A stretch of 64,000 nt of DNA from Neckera pumila (Eukaryota > Streptophyta > Bryopsida > Hypnales > Neckeraceae). The notes under the pieces are model-generated. The model was not told the DNA's origin. It made no database searches and saw only the letters and a program-made list of their open reading frames with translations. Each line of letters begins with the position of its first letter. The first letter of the stretch is position 1. Shown one piece after another: positions 34,674 through 47,083 of the stretch. The stretch spans positions 32,488,108 to 32,552,107 of the forward strand of contig OZ018408.1 in NCBI GenBank assembly GCA_963969595.1, written 5' to 3'. Made by a program: the position numbers and the translations under genes.

Positions 34674-37168
34674 CGGTTTGAGTTATTCATTATACTTCCA
34701 TCCTCCGGTTAACCTTGGAACAACGCGGGGATGATCCTGGAAATCATGCATTGTGCCACTGTGAGAGTCATTGGAATAAAAGCATTCATTAGAAGTCAAG
34801 CAATTGTAGATGTTCTCCACTTTCCACAAAAATTCCAAGGATGAATAGTTATAGTTCTGTCCTACAATGGAGAATTCCTTGTCATTCATCGGACACTTAT
34901 TGTCCGCGCCATCCTTCTTGGATTAAGCTCTATCTACATACTCTTTTAATCATTTTACCCAATTTTTTGAATAATTTTGATTGGGTCAGAGGAACTGATC
35001 GACTCCACCCTCTGATGGTCAGAGGAACTGATCAGTCAGTTCTTCTTCATCAATCAGTTTTCTGCGAAATTCCCTCATCTTCAGGCATTGCTATATGCAT
35101 TGGCCTAGCTAGGTACTCTCCGAGATTAACATAATATTAACATAACATTGTGAACTAGCCTTGTGCTTCTCTCCTTGGGTCCCAAAGAAATTGGAATATC
35201 CTTTCCAAGATCCCTAGGGTAAGTTTAATTTAATTTGCCTAGTGTCATTGACTGGCCAAGTAGTGGACATGTTTGTGAATGTAGTAGCCGAGCTTCTCTG
35301 TAAGGTCAACAATGCCAAATAATGGTCATTATGCCATCAAAAGAAACTAGCGTGCTTTGTGCCATTGCACAGTCAAAATAAAATTAATAGTAATATTTTC
35401 ATTTTTTTAATTCATAAAAACTTCAAAATTCAATACCTTCTCTATTGGGATTGTAACGTTGTGAATAAAAATAAAGTGTCTTGTTTAACATGTCTAGAAG
35501 TCTCTTTATGTATAATCACTTAATATACTACCAAGGTTAAAAACATTATAAGAAAGTAAAAGATATTATAAAATAAAAATTAATGTAGTATAAAAGATAA
35601 ATATGCAATAAATACAAGACAATTAATATACAAGCAAAAGCAAAAGGAATATGACAACAAAGGATTCATAAAATAACTCAAAAATCTATAACTTTCACAA
35701 TGTAGGACCAAACACGACAAAGTAAAGCATGTGCACCCCTCTTTGTAGAAATCTTTCCAATGGTACTAAAAACGTGACCAATTGACGCACAATTCAAAAA
35801 ATACATAATTTAGCATATTTTAAGATCCAAAAATAACTCAAAAATCTATAACTTTCACATGGTACGTCCAAACACCATAAAACAAAGCATGTGCACCCCT
35901 CCTTGTTAAGGACTTTCCAATGGTACTAAAAATGTGACCAGGAGACACGCAGTTCCGAAGATCTCAACGTAACAAATAAAACAAAACAAACAAACAAACA
36001 AACAATCTAACTTAAGGTATTGATAATTTCTCAGTAGACAAGGAAGTAGCAACATTGGAGGGCTCCTGCTTCTAGGAGAGCAAAAGACCCCCCTAACATT
36101 GGTTAAGCTTTGAATACCAAGCTTGTCACTATAGAATCATCTTTTTTGCTACCGTGAGAATCACCTGCTTAAGAAAATTCAAGAGCATTCATTGGAGATC
36201 AAACTTTTCTACAAGACCTCTCTTTTTTCACACCAAATTTCAAGAATGAACATTTGTACTTCTATCTTATATAGAAAGATTCTTTGTCATCCATCAAACA
36301 CTTTTAGGCTGCTACATCATTGAAGGCTTAATAATGATATAAATTTGAAAAAGATGCAACCTCCATGACCAAGGTATTCACCAAAATATTCCTATTATTG
36401 GACCAATAGGTACATTCTTTGTTTCTACAATGATTAGACCTTATCTTTACAACGTTAACTCTCAAAGGACAAGACCTATCACCAAGATACTTTGTCAAAA
36501 ATGATTTTTGGACCAATAGGTGAATTCTTCATTTCTACAATGATCTAGAAAGTCATCTTTCAGACACTTTTGGCTACAATATTGTAAGATTTTGCTTTTT
36601 ACACAATCTACGTTGCAATTGTTGAAATGCATTTCTTTTTATGAGTAGAATTTGCAAATAACTTCAAATCAATACTTACGTATTTAAATCTTCAACAATG
36701 AAAATCATGAAAACATTTATAATATCTATTGGGACTATTTTCAAAGTAAATGGATACAATGATGAACAAAATTGAATACTCAACTATAAAATCTAACTTT
36801 GGCAAGCAATCTATGGCAATTTAAATCACAAATCATCAAAGTGATTGATCAAAGTGTGCATATATGTAGTCTTGCCCATGTGTGTGAAATCAAAATTTCA
36901 AAAGGTATAACGATTTTTCAAAATAGAAACGTCAAAGCAGGTAGGGTTTCTATACTCAATTTTGTTTGTAGCTGCCCCTCCAATTTCACAATTCATTTGC
37001 GCATCATTCTACGTACATTATTTGGTGCATTGTGAAGCTTTGCTTGTGTAGACTGTTTAGTTGTGAGGTTTTTTTCAATTGTTCTTGTATACCTCGGTCA
37101 TATAAGTCACAAAAGCTCCATGCACTAGACCAACTTTGAAATGATAATTCAACATGGAATGTCACAAC
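34674..37168. other. Spacer DNA between inverted arms, no gene recognised
   Basis: AT-rich. It holds the dispersed repeat at 35360-35960 and a short CAAA run at about 35984-36004. A direct repeat of 'ggaccaataggt...attcttt...atttctacaatgat' occurs about 110 bp apart near 36400-36540. No convincing frame. Confidence 0.5.
35360..35960. repeat. Dispersed repeat with a 160-bp internal tandem pair
   Basis: Two direct copies begin at 35671 and 35831 with aaataactcaaaaatctata and share 'gcatgtgcacccctc' and 'tccaatggtactaaaaa'. A related single copy lies at about 51675-52050, including the upstream 'ttcataaaaactt...aaattcaata' part. The element type is unknown. Confidence 0.6.
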
Positions 37169-38387
37169 CACTATAAGAAACCTGTGCTCTTTTTATGTTT
37201 GACTATGGACATGGATGTTTTATGAAACATGAAGATGTCAAAGTGAGGATGATCCAAAAAGGTAGATTCATGTGGATGTTGCGTAGAACATTCGTAGATT
37301 ATTATAAAAATAAGTTGATGCTATTATTGACGTTGATGCGTTATTTGACATGAATATAATACAATGATGTTTTTTAGAATGTCCGAAAAATATAGGACTG
37401 CCACGTTAGCAAGCAGACCCGTTTGAACTACGAACAAGCTTGTGAAAGTTACTGTGGGCTACAATAAAATGCTGACCAAATGCAAAAAACATAGGGGAAG
37501 GACAACCACGTGGCATGCTTTGGAAAAAAAGGAAATGAATAGATGTACACTATGGATGAGAAGAGAAGTTCTTTATACAAGTAGAACAATAGAAAGTAAT
37601 ACAATCCATATAGGATATGTAAAGCAAGAATTGTGTTCAAAGTATAATATTTAGAACAACATTGAGGTGTCTGAAACAATGTTTAGATGTCTAACATGCA
37701 AACTCTCATCTTCAAATTATCCATATCCTTTGAGGAGTCATAACAAACAATACATTTCATTATAAAAACGTTCTCTTCACCCTTCATTCTCACTAACTAT
37801 TAATAGAATAATTCTTGCACTTTGCCATCCAAAAATTTCTTGATGGTTGATGGTAAATTCTCTTTAATTCTTGTTGAATTTGATAATTTTTCTTGTTCAT
37901 TTTTCTTACTTTCTTTTAAATAATTAGTGTTCTCCAAACTTGCCCTATAGATACGATATACACCAATTGATGTCTTTGAAAACAATTGAATGTCTAAGTT
38001 GATGTCTCAAAAAATAATATTAAAAATTCTCAAAAAGCATGAAAATTGCTAACTAGCTGCACATAACACCTCCTTGTTGCTACTTACCACGTCATTTTTC
38101 CACCGCCATGTCAAGTGCCACGTCGTAGATGGACCAAATGAAAAAATACCCACGTGGCTTTTCTTGCCCACGTGGCAACCGCATGACAAGATTTCAACAC
38201 CCTCAGACCTATATTTTTGTGGACATTAGTTCAGAAACATCTAACCTTAAGGGGCCACTTTGGAAGTTTTTTACCTTGTCAATTTGAACGCAATTTTTTA
38301 AACATCAATGCTAACAGGCGTAGACATCACCCACAATACCCACCTATCTGATTCCAGACATAAAAAAAACATGATTTTCTTATAGTA
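37169..38387. mobile_element. CACTA-like TIR element, 1.2 kb, non-autonomous
   Basis: The left end is CACTATAAGAAACC and the right end is the inverse of TACTATAAGAAAATC. About 30 terminal bases are alignable, including the TTTTTATGT that follows. CACTA superfamily ends start CACTA and often read CACTATAAGAAA. No 3-bp target duplication is clear, the last base is changed and there is no transposase, so the call is tentative. Confidence 0.45.
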
Positions 38388-39643
38388 AGTTGTAGTTGGC
38401 ATGAGTCAATCTTGGATAGCTCACATAAGGAAAGAGATTGCTGGAGAGCTCAAGAAGCAAAGAAGAAGGTGGCCGAGACATCTTAGTGCGAGAGAGATGC
38501 GATACTGTGTGATTGTGCTTAAGAATTGTTATCTTGGAACTCCATTGAAGACAATAATAAAACTTTGAAAAAGATGTGTTTGACATAATTGTGAAGTGTA
38601 CTTTGAGAGGAAAAGGTTTGGCTACACATGTGCAACAAAAGAAAAGAATTATTATGCTCTTTATAAGCAGCTAAACCAAGAAGCTCCTTTTTGACACAAA
38701 GACATATTATGGCACGCACAATATAGGTTTGCTTGAAGGTATGCAAATTGGGCTGTTTATGATTGAAAACATGTTATGGTTCAATGGTGAGACAAGGATA
38801 AACATGTTTAATTCCAATGGTAGGTCATAGTTTTGGTTACAGCTGAAGAACGTGTCCAATTTCAACATGGAGCATTTCTTGTCTTTCTTGAAATAACATT
38901 TGAATGACTTTTTTAAACTTTTAAGAGGAATAGAAGGATTGTGGGAGCATGTGTGTAATGTTTTTTCTAGTTTCAATGAAGAGGATCTCAAATGGATTTT
39001 TGGTAATGAAACTTATCTTGATTTAATAACTTTTCTTAGTTCAAAGTTTTTTGAGAAAGTTATTATACAATGCCTAAATGAGATTTGAAATTCTACTTCA
39101 AGCACATTTCCTACTTTTGACTTAACTATGAGTGGTTGAGAAACTACAAATTATAATTCACATATCCCACATGGGTTGTTCTACCTCCTTGACCCGTGTG
39201 TATATAAATAGCTTTTCTTCTCAATTGAAAACTCAAAACAAGTTGTTGATGCAGTCTGCATATTATGTTGTCTGTGCATAAGGGAGCCGACCCATTCCCA
39301 ACCACCACTTCATTCTCGCTCTGTTGTAGACTGTTTACTTTCCGCTTAGCAAGAGATGAACGGTCATTAATTATGGCATGGTTTTTGACGGAGTTGTGGC
39401 TCATCATGATTGGCTACAAGATGATCAAGATTGCAACCAACCTTTAGTGGATTTGCAACCGGCCCTTGGTCAGAAATAGGGAGGTATACATAACAAGTAT
39501 AGAATCTTTTGTGAAAAAACTTATAGTAATTATGTTTTGAGAAATAAAAATCTGAAAAATTATGGTAACCTTTTTAACTCAATTTCTAAATATGAGAAAA
39601 TTCCTCCCTTGAAGAACCCTGCCCTACAGATATACGTAATTGG
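38388..39643. other. Spacer DNA, no gene recognised
   Basis: AT-rich sequence with short frames only. No repeat shared with other parts was noticed. Confidence 0.45.
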
Positions 39644-39820
39644 TTAATCCTTAAACGACAAGGAGGCCATTTTGTAGCCAATAGATGACAAAGAATCAAA
39701 TTGTTTAGAATAGAAGTGCAACTATTCATCTTCAAAATTTGTGGTGAAAAAGGGAGATCTTCTATAGTAGCTTGACTTCTAATAGATACTTTTGCATTTT
39801 TTTTTGTAAATGATGTCACA
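39644..39820. repeat. Dispersed repeat, second copy of 29570-29745
   Basis: Starts TTAATCCTTAAACGACAAGG. It is collinear with the copy downstream of shikimate kinase for about 175 bp and ends just before the next TTAA element. It may be another diverged TTAA-type element whose right TTAA is the one at 39844. Confidence 0.5.
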
Positions 39821-39847
39821 TGGTAATGAAAAGGCTTTGTCCTTTAA

Positions 39848-40688
39848 TCCCTAAAAGCCCATTGTCCATTTGAGGGACAAATGGGATTTTGGGCACGTAC
39901 CTATGGGCTAAATTTTTGTTGTGATTTTTTGAAACTATTTTTGAAGATAGAAAAATTGATAAGCTTCGTGGGAATATAATTTTTTTTCAATCGGTGCTCG
40001 GGAAAAAAAGTTATGCCCAAATAAGCTCAAAACAGCCTTCAAGGGGCAGCAAAAAAATATTTTCAACATTTTTTTTTAATATTTTTGTTCTTATAGATTA
40101 TGTTTTTTTTATATGGAAAGCTTTGATTCATTTTGTTTGGATTTTTATGAAAAGTTTATGGACAATCTTGTTTTTCAGACACTTAGAGCATCTTCTTGAA
40201 AAAAAATAACTTGTAGGATTCATTTATGAATGCAATTTTACAACTTTTCAAAAAAAGAGTTCTACAAATTTTAGATCTTCCTTCTATCTTGTACCTACTT
40301 CTACTTAACAGTTTTTTTAATTATGAAAATTAAGTTTTTATTTTTATTTTTATATTTTTCCTAGACTCTCAATTCAATTGTCCACTATCAAGATTTAAAG
40401 CTCAAAACTCTGTAGTGCAAAACGTTTAAGTTAAAAATGTTCAAAGTCAAAAAATCTAGTCCCGTAATGTGTTGAAAACCTGTTTTTCCACTTTAAACGC
40501 AAATATCTTACAATTTGTGTGATCAATAATTTTGAATTTTTTTTCCACACGTTCTCATATTAGTTAGGTGTAAGATCCTAAGGTTATATGTGCAAAAAAA
40601 ATGTTTTTTAATTTTTTGGACTCTTTGCTATAAAAAATGGCAGTTTTGGGTGTTTTGGGGCATAAAAAAGGCCTTGGGCCTCTAGGAG
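39848..40688. mobile_element. TTAA-flanked (piggyBac-like) MITE, 841 bp
   Basis: TTAA lies at 39844-39847 and 40689-40692. The left end is TCCCTAAAAGCCCATTGTCC; the right end is the inverse of CTCCTAGAGGCCC. The interior is collinear with 10897-11805 in inverse orientation. It contains the unoccupied site of the MITE at 22579. Confidence 0.65.
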
Positions 40689-40727
40689 TTAAAGGGTTAA
40701 ATGGTTGACAATGGGTAGGCTCCCTTA

Positions 40728-41329
40728 GGGCCTCTTCAAATATGGCCATCCAAGTTGAGAGGCCGTGGGATTGAGAGTCCAAACTTTTGGTGAGAGTCTA
40801 AAAAAATGAGCAATAAATGATAGGTTTTGGAGCCTTTGGTCAGCCATAGTGGGAAGCCTCCAAAGGCCAAGCCTAATGTCCAAACCCATGGCAATGAACT
40901 CCTACAGCCTCTCAACTTGGACGGCCATAGTGTGAAGCCTCTCAAGGTTAAGCCCAAAGTCCAAACTCTTAGCAATAAACTCCCATGGCCCCTCAATTTG
41001 AATGGGCATAGTGTAAAGTCTCCAAAGGCCAAGCCCAAAGTCCAAACCCATACCAATCTAACGGTTAAGATCTTGTAAGTTATTAAATGAACTCCCACGG
41101 CCTCTCGACCATAGTTTGGGTCTCTATTTTTGCACGACCCAAACTCTCCTTGAGAGTCCATCGCCATGTAGACAATTTGTTGCCACGTAGGTAGTTGGAG
41201 GGCCATGGACTTTGGACTTGAACCTTTTAGTGTGAACTCAAGGTCAAGAGTCCGAACTCTTGGTTTCTTGCAATGTGATTGGTGGAAACCCATAGCCTCT
41301 CAACCTTTGGCCATAGTGTGAAGAGGCCC
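40728..41329. mobile_element. PIF/Harbinger-like (Tourist-type) MITE, 602 bp
   Basis: Flanked by TTA (40725-40727 and 41330-41332), the usual 3-bp target. The ends are GGGCCTCTTCAAATATGGCC and the inverse of GGGCCTCTTCACACTATGGC. The inverted match continues to about 40 bp through 'gttgagaggc'. Inside are about three direct repeats with an ~81-bp period (gccatag words at 40843, 40924, 41006). The long minus-strand frame here is a repeat artefact. Confidence 0.7.
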
Positions 41330-41719
41330 TTAGTCCACGCGATTTATATTCAGTCCTTGCTGAACCAAAATTATACTGGAATGGATAATCATCACAGATC
41401 ATTCAGTTCAACGAGAAGAGGATGAAATTTTTTTCAATTAGGCTACTAGTAGTAGATAAAGAACTCCATCAGTCAACTGCTAAACAGAAAGCATACGGAG
41501 TACTTGGAATGGCCTCACGGATGTTTGTGGGATGGAATTGTGGAAGATAACGGAATTTGCGGACGCTTCAACCCACCCTCGTCGGTCACAGACACATGAA
41601 AAACAGGCTCATCAATCCCTGGTGAGTATTTGTAATTAGGGTTTTAGCAAACCCAGGAGCGGATGCTTATTAGACATGTCCACTCTCTCACTCTCTCGCT
41701 CGCTTTCTCACACACACGC

Positions 41720-44700
41720 AGCTTCCCTGAACAGAAGAATCAAAATCGACTTGCTGCTGCTCCAGAAGGTGGAAGCTTCGGCCCCACGCAAGGGATGATG
41801 GGATTGCGTTCTTGAGAGTGCACACTTCCACTTTGGCCGTGATGGATGCTGTCCTTCGTACTTTTTTACCCGTATTGATTTAGTACCCTTATATTGGATT
41901 GCGAGGAGCCTCGCTTCTGTCTTGTGCGAGGTTTTGGCTCTTCTGTTGCCATTCTTCTGTTTCAGCACCGGCACCGGCAACGGCAGGGGCTTTGGTTGGG
42001 GGACACATCGCAAGAGATTGTGTCGTCGTCGTCGTCGTCCAATTGCAGTTTTTGGGCGCCGATGTTAGTCGTGCAACCGTGGGATATGCATTAGAATAGG
42101 AGGAGTCCATGGCGGGGATGGAGGTGGACGACGGGCACGCGAGGGTGGGCAGCAAGCGCAATTACTCGCGCTCGGGGTATCCCGCAGGCGCGGGGAGTGG
42201 AGGAGGCGGGAGCCGCCCGCAGAGCTCGCAAGTGTGTCGGTTTTGGCTGGAGGGGCGGTGCTACAAGGGCGAGGACTGCCAGTGGCTGCATCCCGGGAGC
42301 GCGGGCACGACGGGAAGAGGCAGCTCCGCCGGGAATGGCAAGCGGGCGAACAGCTCGCAGGACCATCGCAACGAGCGGGAGGGCGTGCGGGACGCGAGGG
42401 AGCAGATCAACCAGGCGCACGCGTCCGCGGGCGGCTGGGGTTACTCCGGGGGAGGTGGATTCTCGAGCGGGAGCCACCAGCAGAACCAGCAGCAGCAGGG
42501 GCAAGGGCAGGGTCGTCAGCGAAACTCGTCTGCTCGCTGGGGAAGGCGCGGCGGGAGCCGTGGTGGTCAGCAGGGCCAGAGGGACGCTAGGGTTCACGAG
42601 TCGAGGCCGCACGCGCCGAAGCAGAAGCCTTGCACGTACTGGCTGAAGGGCAATTGCAACCGCGGCGAGAGCTGCAACTTCCTGCACGCGCACACGACGG
42701 CCCCGGACGTGGAGATGAAGACGATGCTGGTGGGTCACGAGAAGGCGATCCGCGCGATCGTGCTTCCGGAGGGCCACACGCAGCTGTACACGGGCAGCCA
42801 GGACGAGTCGGTGCGAGTGTGGGACTGCGCGACGGGTCAATGCACGAATGTGGCGGCGATGGGCGGGGACGTGGGCGCTTTGATTTGCGCATCCGGTTGG
42901 CTGTTCGTGGGCCTTCCGAACGAGGTGAAGGTGAGCGTGGATTCAAATTTTGAATTTTTGTTCCGTTGGTTTGGATGGCGTTGTGGAATGTGACTCTTGG
43001 ATGTCCAATTCGGCGATCGCTGCAGTTCCTTTCCGACGGTCGAGTGGATGGGAGAGTGGAATGTGATTAGGGCAAAGAGTTAGGTTTGGTGTGGACGATG
43101 GCAATCTCTGTGGATTTGGATTCGGTCTCTTAGGGTTTCGAGTGGAACCTCGGATTTGGTGCTGGAGTTCTGGAGCTGATGCGGTGACTGGGAGTGGCAG
43201 GTATGGCACATGGCGACGTTGCAGCAGCAAAGTTTAGGTGGTCCGATTGGTCAAGTGCACGCGCTTGCCGTGTCGGACGAGGGCTTCCTTTTCGCGGGCA
43301 CTCAGGTGAGAGCCCAGTCCCTACTTGCTTTGGAAGGGGATCCCTGTGTGGAGATTCTTAGGTGTGGTGGTTGTTGCGTTTGACTGGAGGAGGGTTTGGA
43401 GTGGTTGGGGAGGTCGTGGAGGGGTGATTGTCATGGCGTGATGCACTTGGTAGTGGGTGTTTTCTATTGAGCCCTCGAGAGGATGGACATTTCGCACGCG
43501 GTCTGACTGTTGGTGTGCTTGATTGGGATTTGGGTGTCCAGGATGGTACGATATTGGTGTGGCAGTTCAGCCCCGCGACGAACCAGTTCGAGCCCTTAGC
43601 GTCCATGAGCCGCCACACGGGTCCTGTGGTGACTCTGATGCTGATCGGGAATCGTCTGTACTCGGGTTCTATGGACAAGACGATACGGGTGAGTTTTGGA
43701 TCCTCTGGTTTGATGTCGTTGGCGTTTGAGTTTTTCGGTGTTGGATGGGTTCTTTCCTCGACGGAGGCGCATGTTTTCGTGTTTGCCTGTGTCGTTGGAT
43801 GTGGGATGGTTGTCGCTGTGCGTGAGCGTGGTGGTGTGGGAGTCTCCTGTTGGTGTGTTGTGTTGAGTTGGGAGCAGCTTCTGACGTTTGTGATGCTGAT
43901 GTTCAGGTGTGGGAGATGTCCAGCGCGCAGTGCGTGCAGACGCTGGAAGGTCACACAAACGTGGTGATGGATCTTCTTTGCTGGGACTCGTTTCTTCTGT
44001 CGTGTTCTTTGGACGGCACCGTGAAGGTCAGTCTTTGAAATGCAAGTGGGTGTCTTTGTGTTGTTGTTGGGGTTTGGGTACCTGTATGCATTGGGAATGG
44101 CGGTATTCTGCATGGAACCGGTGCGATGTGTCGTGAGTGAGTGAGGTGTTTTGGTTGCTTGCAAGGTATGGGTTTGGCATATGCTGACCGACGTGGCACT
44201 GGGGTGTGAGCAGATATGGGCGGTGAACGCAGCGGGTCAGCTGGAGCTGACGTTCTCGTATCCGGAGGAGGAGAGTTCAGCGGATTCCCGCAGCGTGAGT
44301 ATTTGCACCGGTTTCGGTGATGCGTAGGTCTTGGATGTCCTTGTTGTATGCGTCATGGATTCTGTTTTGAGTGTTGATGCTTGTTTGGTATGGAGTTGGT
44401 CTTGTCATCTGACGAGTGTGCGGACCCTTATGCGTGTGTGCAGGTGACTTTGGCCGGTGCGTTGAAGATGTGCGGTTGCACGGACAGGTCCGGCAAGCCG
44501 GTGCTCCTGGTCTCATATAACGACAACGCGGTCCGGCTTTACGACCTACCGACGTACGTGCTTGTGTGCGATTGATGAGTGTGTCTGATGTTTTGTTTTT
44601 TCCTGTATTGGATTAAGGAAGAGGTTGTTGGCTTGTTGTTTTGAGTTCTTTTGCTGTGGAGGGTGAGTGGTCCCGACCGTGTCTCCATCCTGAGGAGGCC

Positions 44701-45560
44701 GTGACGAGTGCCGAATGCATGGAGTCGTGCATGGGTTTGTTTGTTTTTGCGTGTTTAATTTGGGATGGTTGTTTGGGTGGTTTATCTGAATGGAAGGGTT
44801 TCGTTCCTTTTTGTGTTTCAGGTTTACGGAACGTGGTCAGCTGTTTTCGAGGGAAGAGGTGCGTGCCCTGCAAGTGGGCCCGAACTACCTTGTGTTCTCG
44901 GGAGACAGCAGCGGCGAGGTGAAGGTGTGGAGCTGGATAGAATCTCCGGCGGAGGCATTGGCGGAGTAGAAGGCGTGTTTTTGCAATGGAGAATTTGCAA
45001 ATGCGAGTCTCATCTTAGCGTGTAGCTGGACCTCCGATGTGGAGCAGCGTATTGATTCGGCCAAAGACTGTCGTTGACAAGAATGATCAGCGGTGGATCT
45101 CGGAATCTCCAGATGACTCCTCGATTCGCGAGCTCGTAGAGGGAGCCCAGAGGTAGATTTGAGCGTTTAGTAAGCCGGCGGCGTGGGATGTCCGTCGCCC
45201 GAAGGGGCTTCGAGGACAATCTGTACAGACTTATGGCTTTGGGGACAGGGAGAACTGGGCCCTTATGATGGAACGGTTCTCCCTTGGTTGGGTGGTGATT
45301 CACATTCGATTAGAATATTTGGTCTACGCAGACGTGAGACTGGTGCAGCTATGGAGTACGGCTGTATGTCGTGAGCATCGAGAGAATGATTGACGGCCAG
45401 GGTGACTCAAATTGGTCATCGTGCGCTGTATGTTCGATTGAGAGATCTGGCATTATGTAATTTTGCATTGTGAGGGAAGGAAGTGGAGTGCCCAAGATGG
45501 GCAGTCCCATAATTTATTGAGGCCAATGCGGCTTTTGGATGTACTGCGTTGTTTGTACAT
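41720..45560 (+). repeat. Right arm of the large inverted duplication
   Basis: Inverted counterpart of 30405-34262. The 5' part upstream of the gene has indels relative to the left arm (for example after 'ggtaaaaaagtacg' at 41865). The gene body is nearly identical. The 3' flank to about 45560 has scattered substitutions and small indels. Confidence 0.85.
42109..44969 (+). CDS. ZFWD protein (two CCCH fingers plus WD40 repeats), right copy
   Basis: Exons: 42109-42930, 43201-43305, 43542-43688, 43907-44026, 44214-44294, 44444-44553, 44822-44969. Introns are 149-270 bp, all GT-AG, and phase 0 except the last. The product is 510 aa with two CCCH fingers (Cys43/51/57-His61; Cys175/183/189-His193), a Gly/Gln/Ser-rich linker and WD40 repeats to the C-terminus. 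Exon 1 appears identical to the left copy; the clear protein differences are Met/Ile and Pro/Ser near the end. The gene points away from its twin. The leader contains a (GTC)6 run (42022-42039), and a TTATATT word lies at 41888. Start chosen as ATG 42109 (tccATGGCG). Closest known families are the ZFWD proteins of flowering plants; substrate RNA is unknown. Confidence 0.88.
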
Positions 45561-46177
45561 GCGATTGAATCGCTAATGTATTATCGGTGGATTTTGGTGC
45601 TTGGTAGCATTGACTGTTGTGCATTTCGAGTGTGGGCTGCGTATGTTACTGGGCCTTGTTTGTTGAGAAGTGCTTTGCGCGGAATTTTTGTTTTTTGCAT
45701 GTCTGGCCTTCGTGGGATCGACGTGTATTTGTGGATTGGAGTTGAAGAGTTTTAAATTGACTTTTGATATGTGAAGGACGGGAGCGATATTGTGATCTGT
45801 GTAGATCGTTTGATCATCGTCAAAATTTAGGTCTTTTTTGATTTGTTGAAATGAAATTCATAATTTATGTATGGCTTTTTATTTTTATTTTGGTCATTGG
45901 CATTTGAACTGTCCATGTTCACACTTCACAGCCATGCTTACTTCGAAATCAGACATTCTAAACGGATACATTAGACTTTCCGTCGACTCATTGCAAGAGA
46001 TACAATTTTTTCTTAATTTTCATTTGATTTCTAAAGTTAGATTATTCAATCCATATATTGTTCTACGTTTAGGCTTATACGAATAAGATTTACTGAATAT
46101 ATGATTGGAAGGCCAATCCTGTAACAGCTTAACATCAATGTTCTTAAAAATGTGAAGTATGCAAATTTCATAGTATA
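45561..46177. other. Intergenic DNA, no gene recognised
   Basis: Follows the outer end of the right arm. Short frames only, with no repeat recognised. Confidence 0.45.
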
Positions 46178-47081
46178 CTCCCTCTGTCCCACTAAAAGCC
46201 TCCAAATCAAGCAAAATTTTGGTTGGTGAGTAAGTCTTCGTTGTATTGAACAACGTTGTGGGGGCAAGTGAAACAATCTTGAAGCATTTATAAGGCCTTG
46301 CAAGCTTGGTTTTGCCCATATGAGGCTCCTTATACTAATTCTTTCTTTACATAGTATTTAGTGTCCACTTCGATGCTATGAAAATTTAATCATAAAATAG
46401 GCTAATTTTTCTTATTGCGGATATTTAGTTTGGGAAACATGTTTTTAGACTTCCAGTGTTGCCACCACCTTTTAAATCATCTAAAATGATAGAGTTGGCA
46501 GTGTTTCAAAACTATGTACAAATATCATACTTTCTATATGGATTTTGGGTGCCCAAACGACAACATCCATTAGAAGAGAAATGAGGCTTCAAAAGGGCTG
46601 CGAGTTATTTACAAGTTCTCAAACTTGGGAGCTTCAATAAACTATAAAAAAAAAGGCACACATGGGCAGCTGAGGTGGTGGGAAAATTGCCAAGTCACTT
46701 GAAGAATGATTGAAATCTAAAAAATAAAAAAAAATAGTTTTTTTTTCAAATAAAGCAGCCAGGCTTGGCTGCCTAGCCTCTGCTACCTGGCTGCCTGGCC
46801 ACCTACAGGCAGGCCGCATGGCTGCTGGTGGCACAAGCCGGGCCTTATTTTTTTTTATTTTTTTTAAATTTTTTTCAGTTCCTATTCTCCATTATTGGGA
46901 ACATGCTTGAAGCAACCCCTCTTGAGGCTGAAATTTTTCCTAATGTAAGCTGGAGATTTTGCATAGATCTAAGTGATAGGCTACGCTTTCTTGAATGCCC
47001 GTGTTGCTGGCACTATGACTACAAATATAGTTAATCCCTCAAAGGGAAGCTTTTTGGAAGTTTTTAGTGGAACAGAGGTAG
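46178..47081. mobile_element. Stowaway-like (Tc1/mariner) element, 904 bp with MITE inside
   Basis: TA target copies at 46176-46177 and 47082-47083. Left end CTCCCTCTGTCCCACTAAAA; right end is the inverse of CTACCTCTGTTCCACTAAAA. About 26 of 31 terminal bases match. The ends resemble the CTCCCTCYGT start of Stowaway MITEs. Without the CATTAGG MITE at 46568-46945 the element would be about 526 bp. A truncated relative lies at 8593-9023. No coding capacity. Confidence 0.72.
46568..46945. mobile_element. CATTAGG-family MITE, copy C (378 bp), nested
   Basis: Ends CATTAGAAGAGAAATGAGGC and the inverse of CATTAGGAAAAATTTCAGCC. It lies inside the Stowaway-like element. The interior is GC-richer, with tandem 'ggctgcctgg'-like words around 46760-46820. 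Confidence 0.6.
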
Positions 47082-47083
47082 TA

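Noticed and set aside
40736..41293. 185-codon minus-strand frame
   Set aside because: It lies entirely inside the Tourist-like element and reads repeated units of its internal repeats.
45038..45157. Short frame in the 3' flank of the right ZFWD copy
   Set aside because: An indel in the left arm breaks the frame, so it is not conserved between the two copies and is probably 3' UTR.
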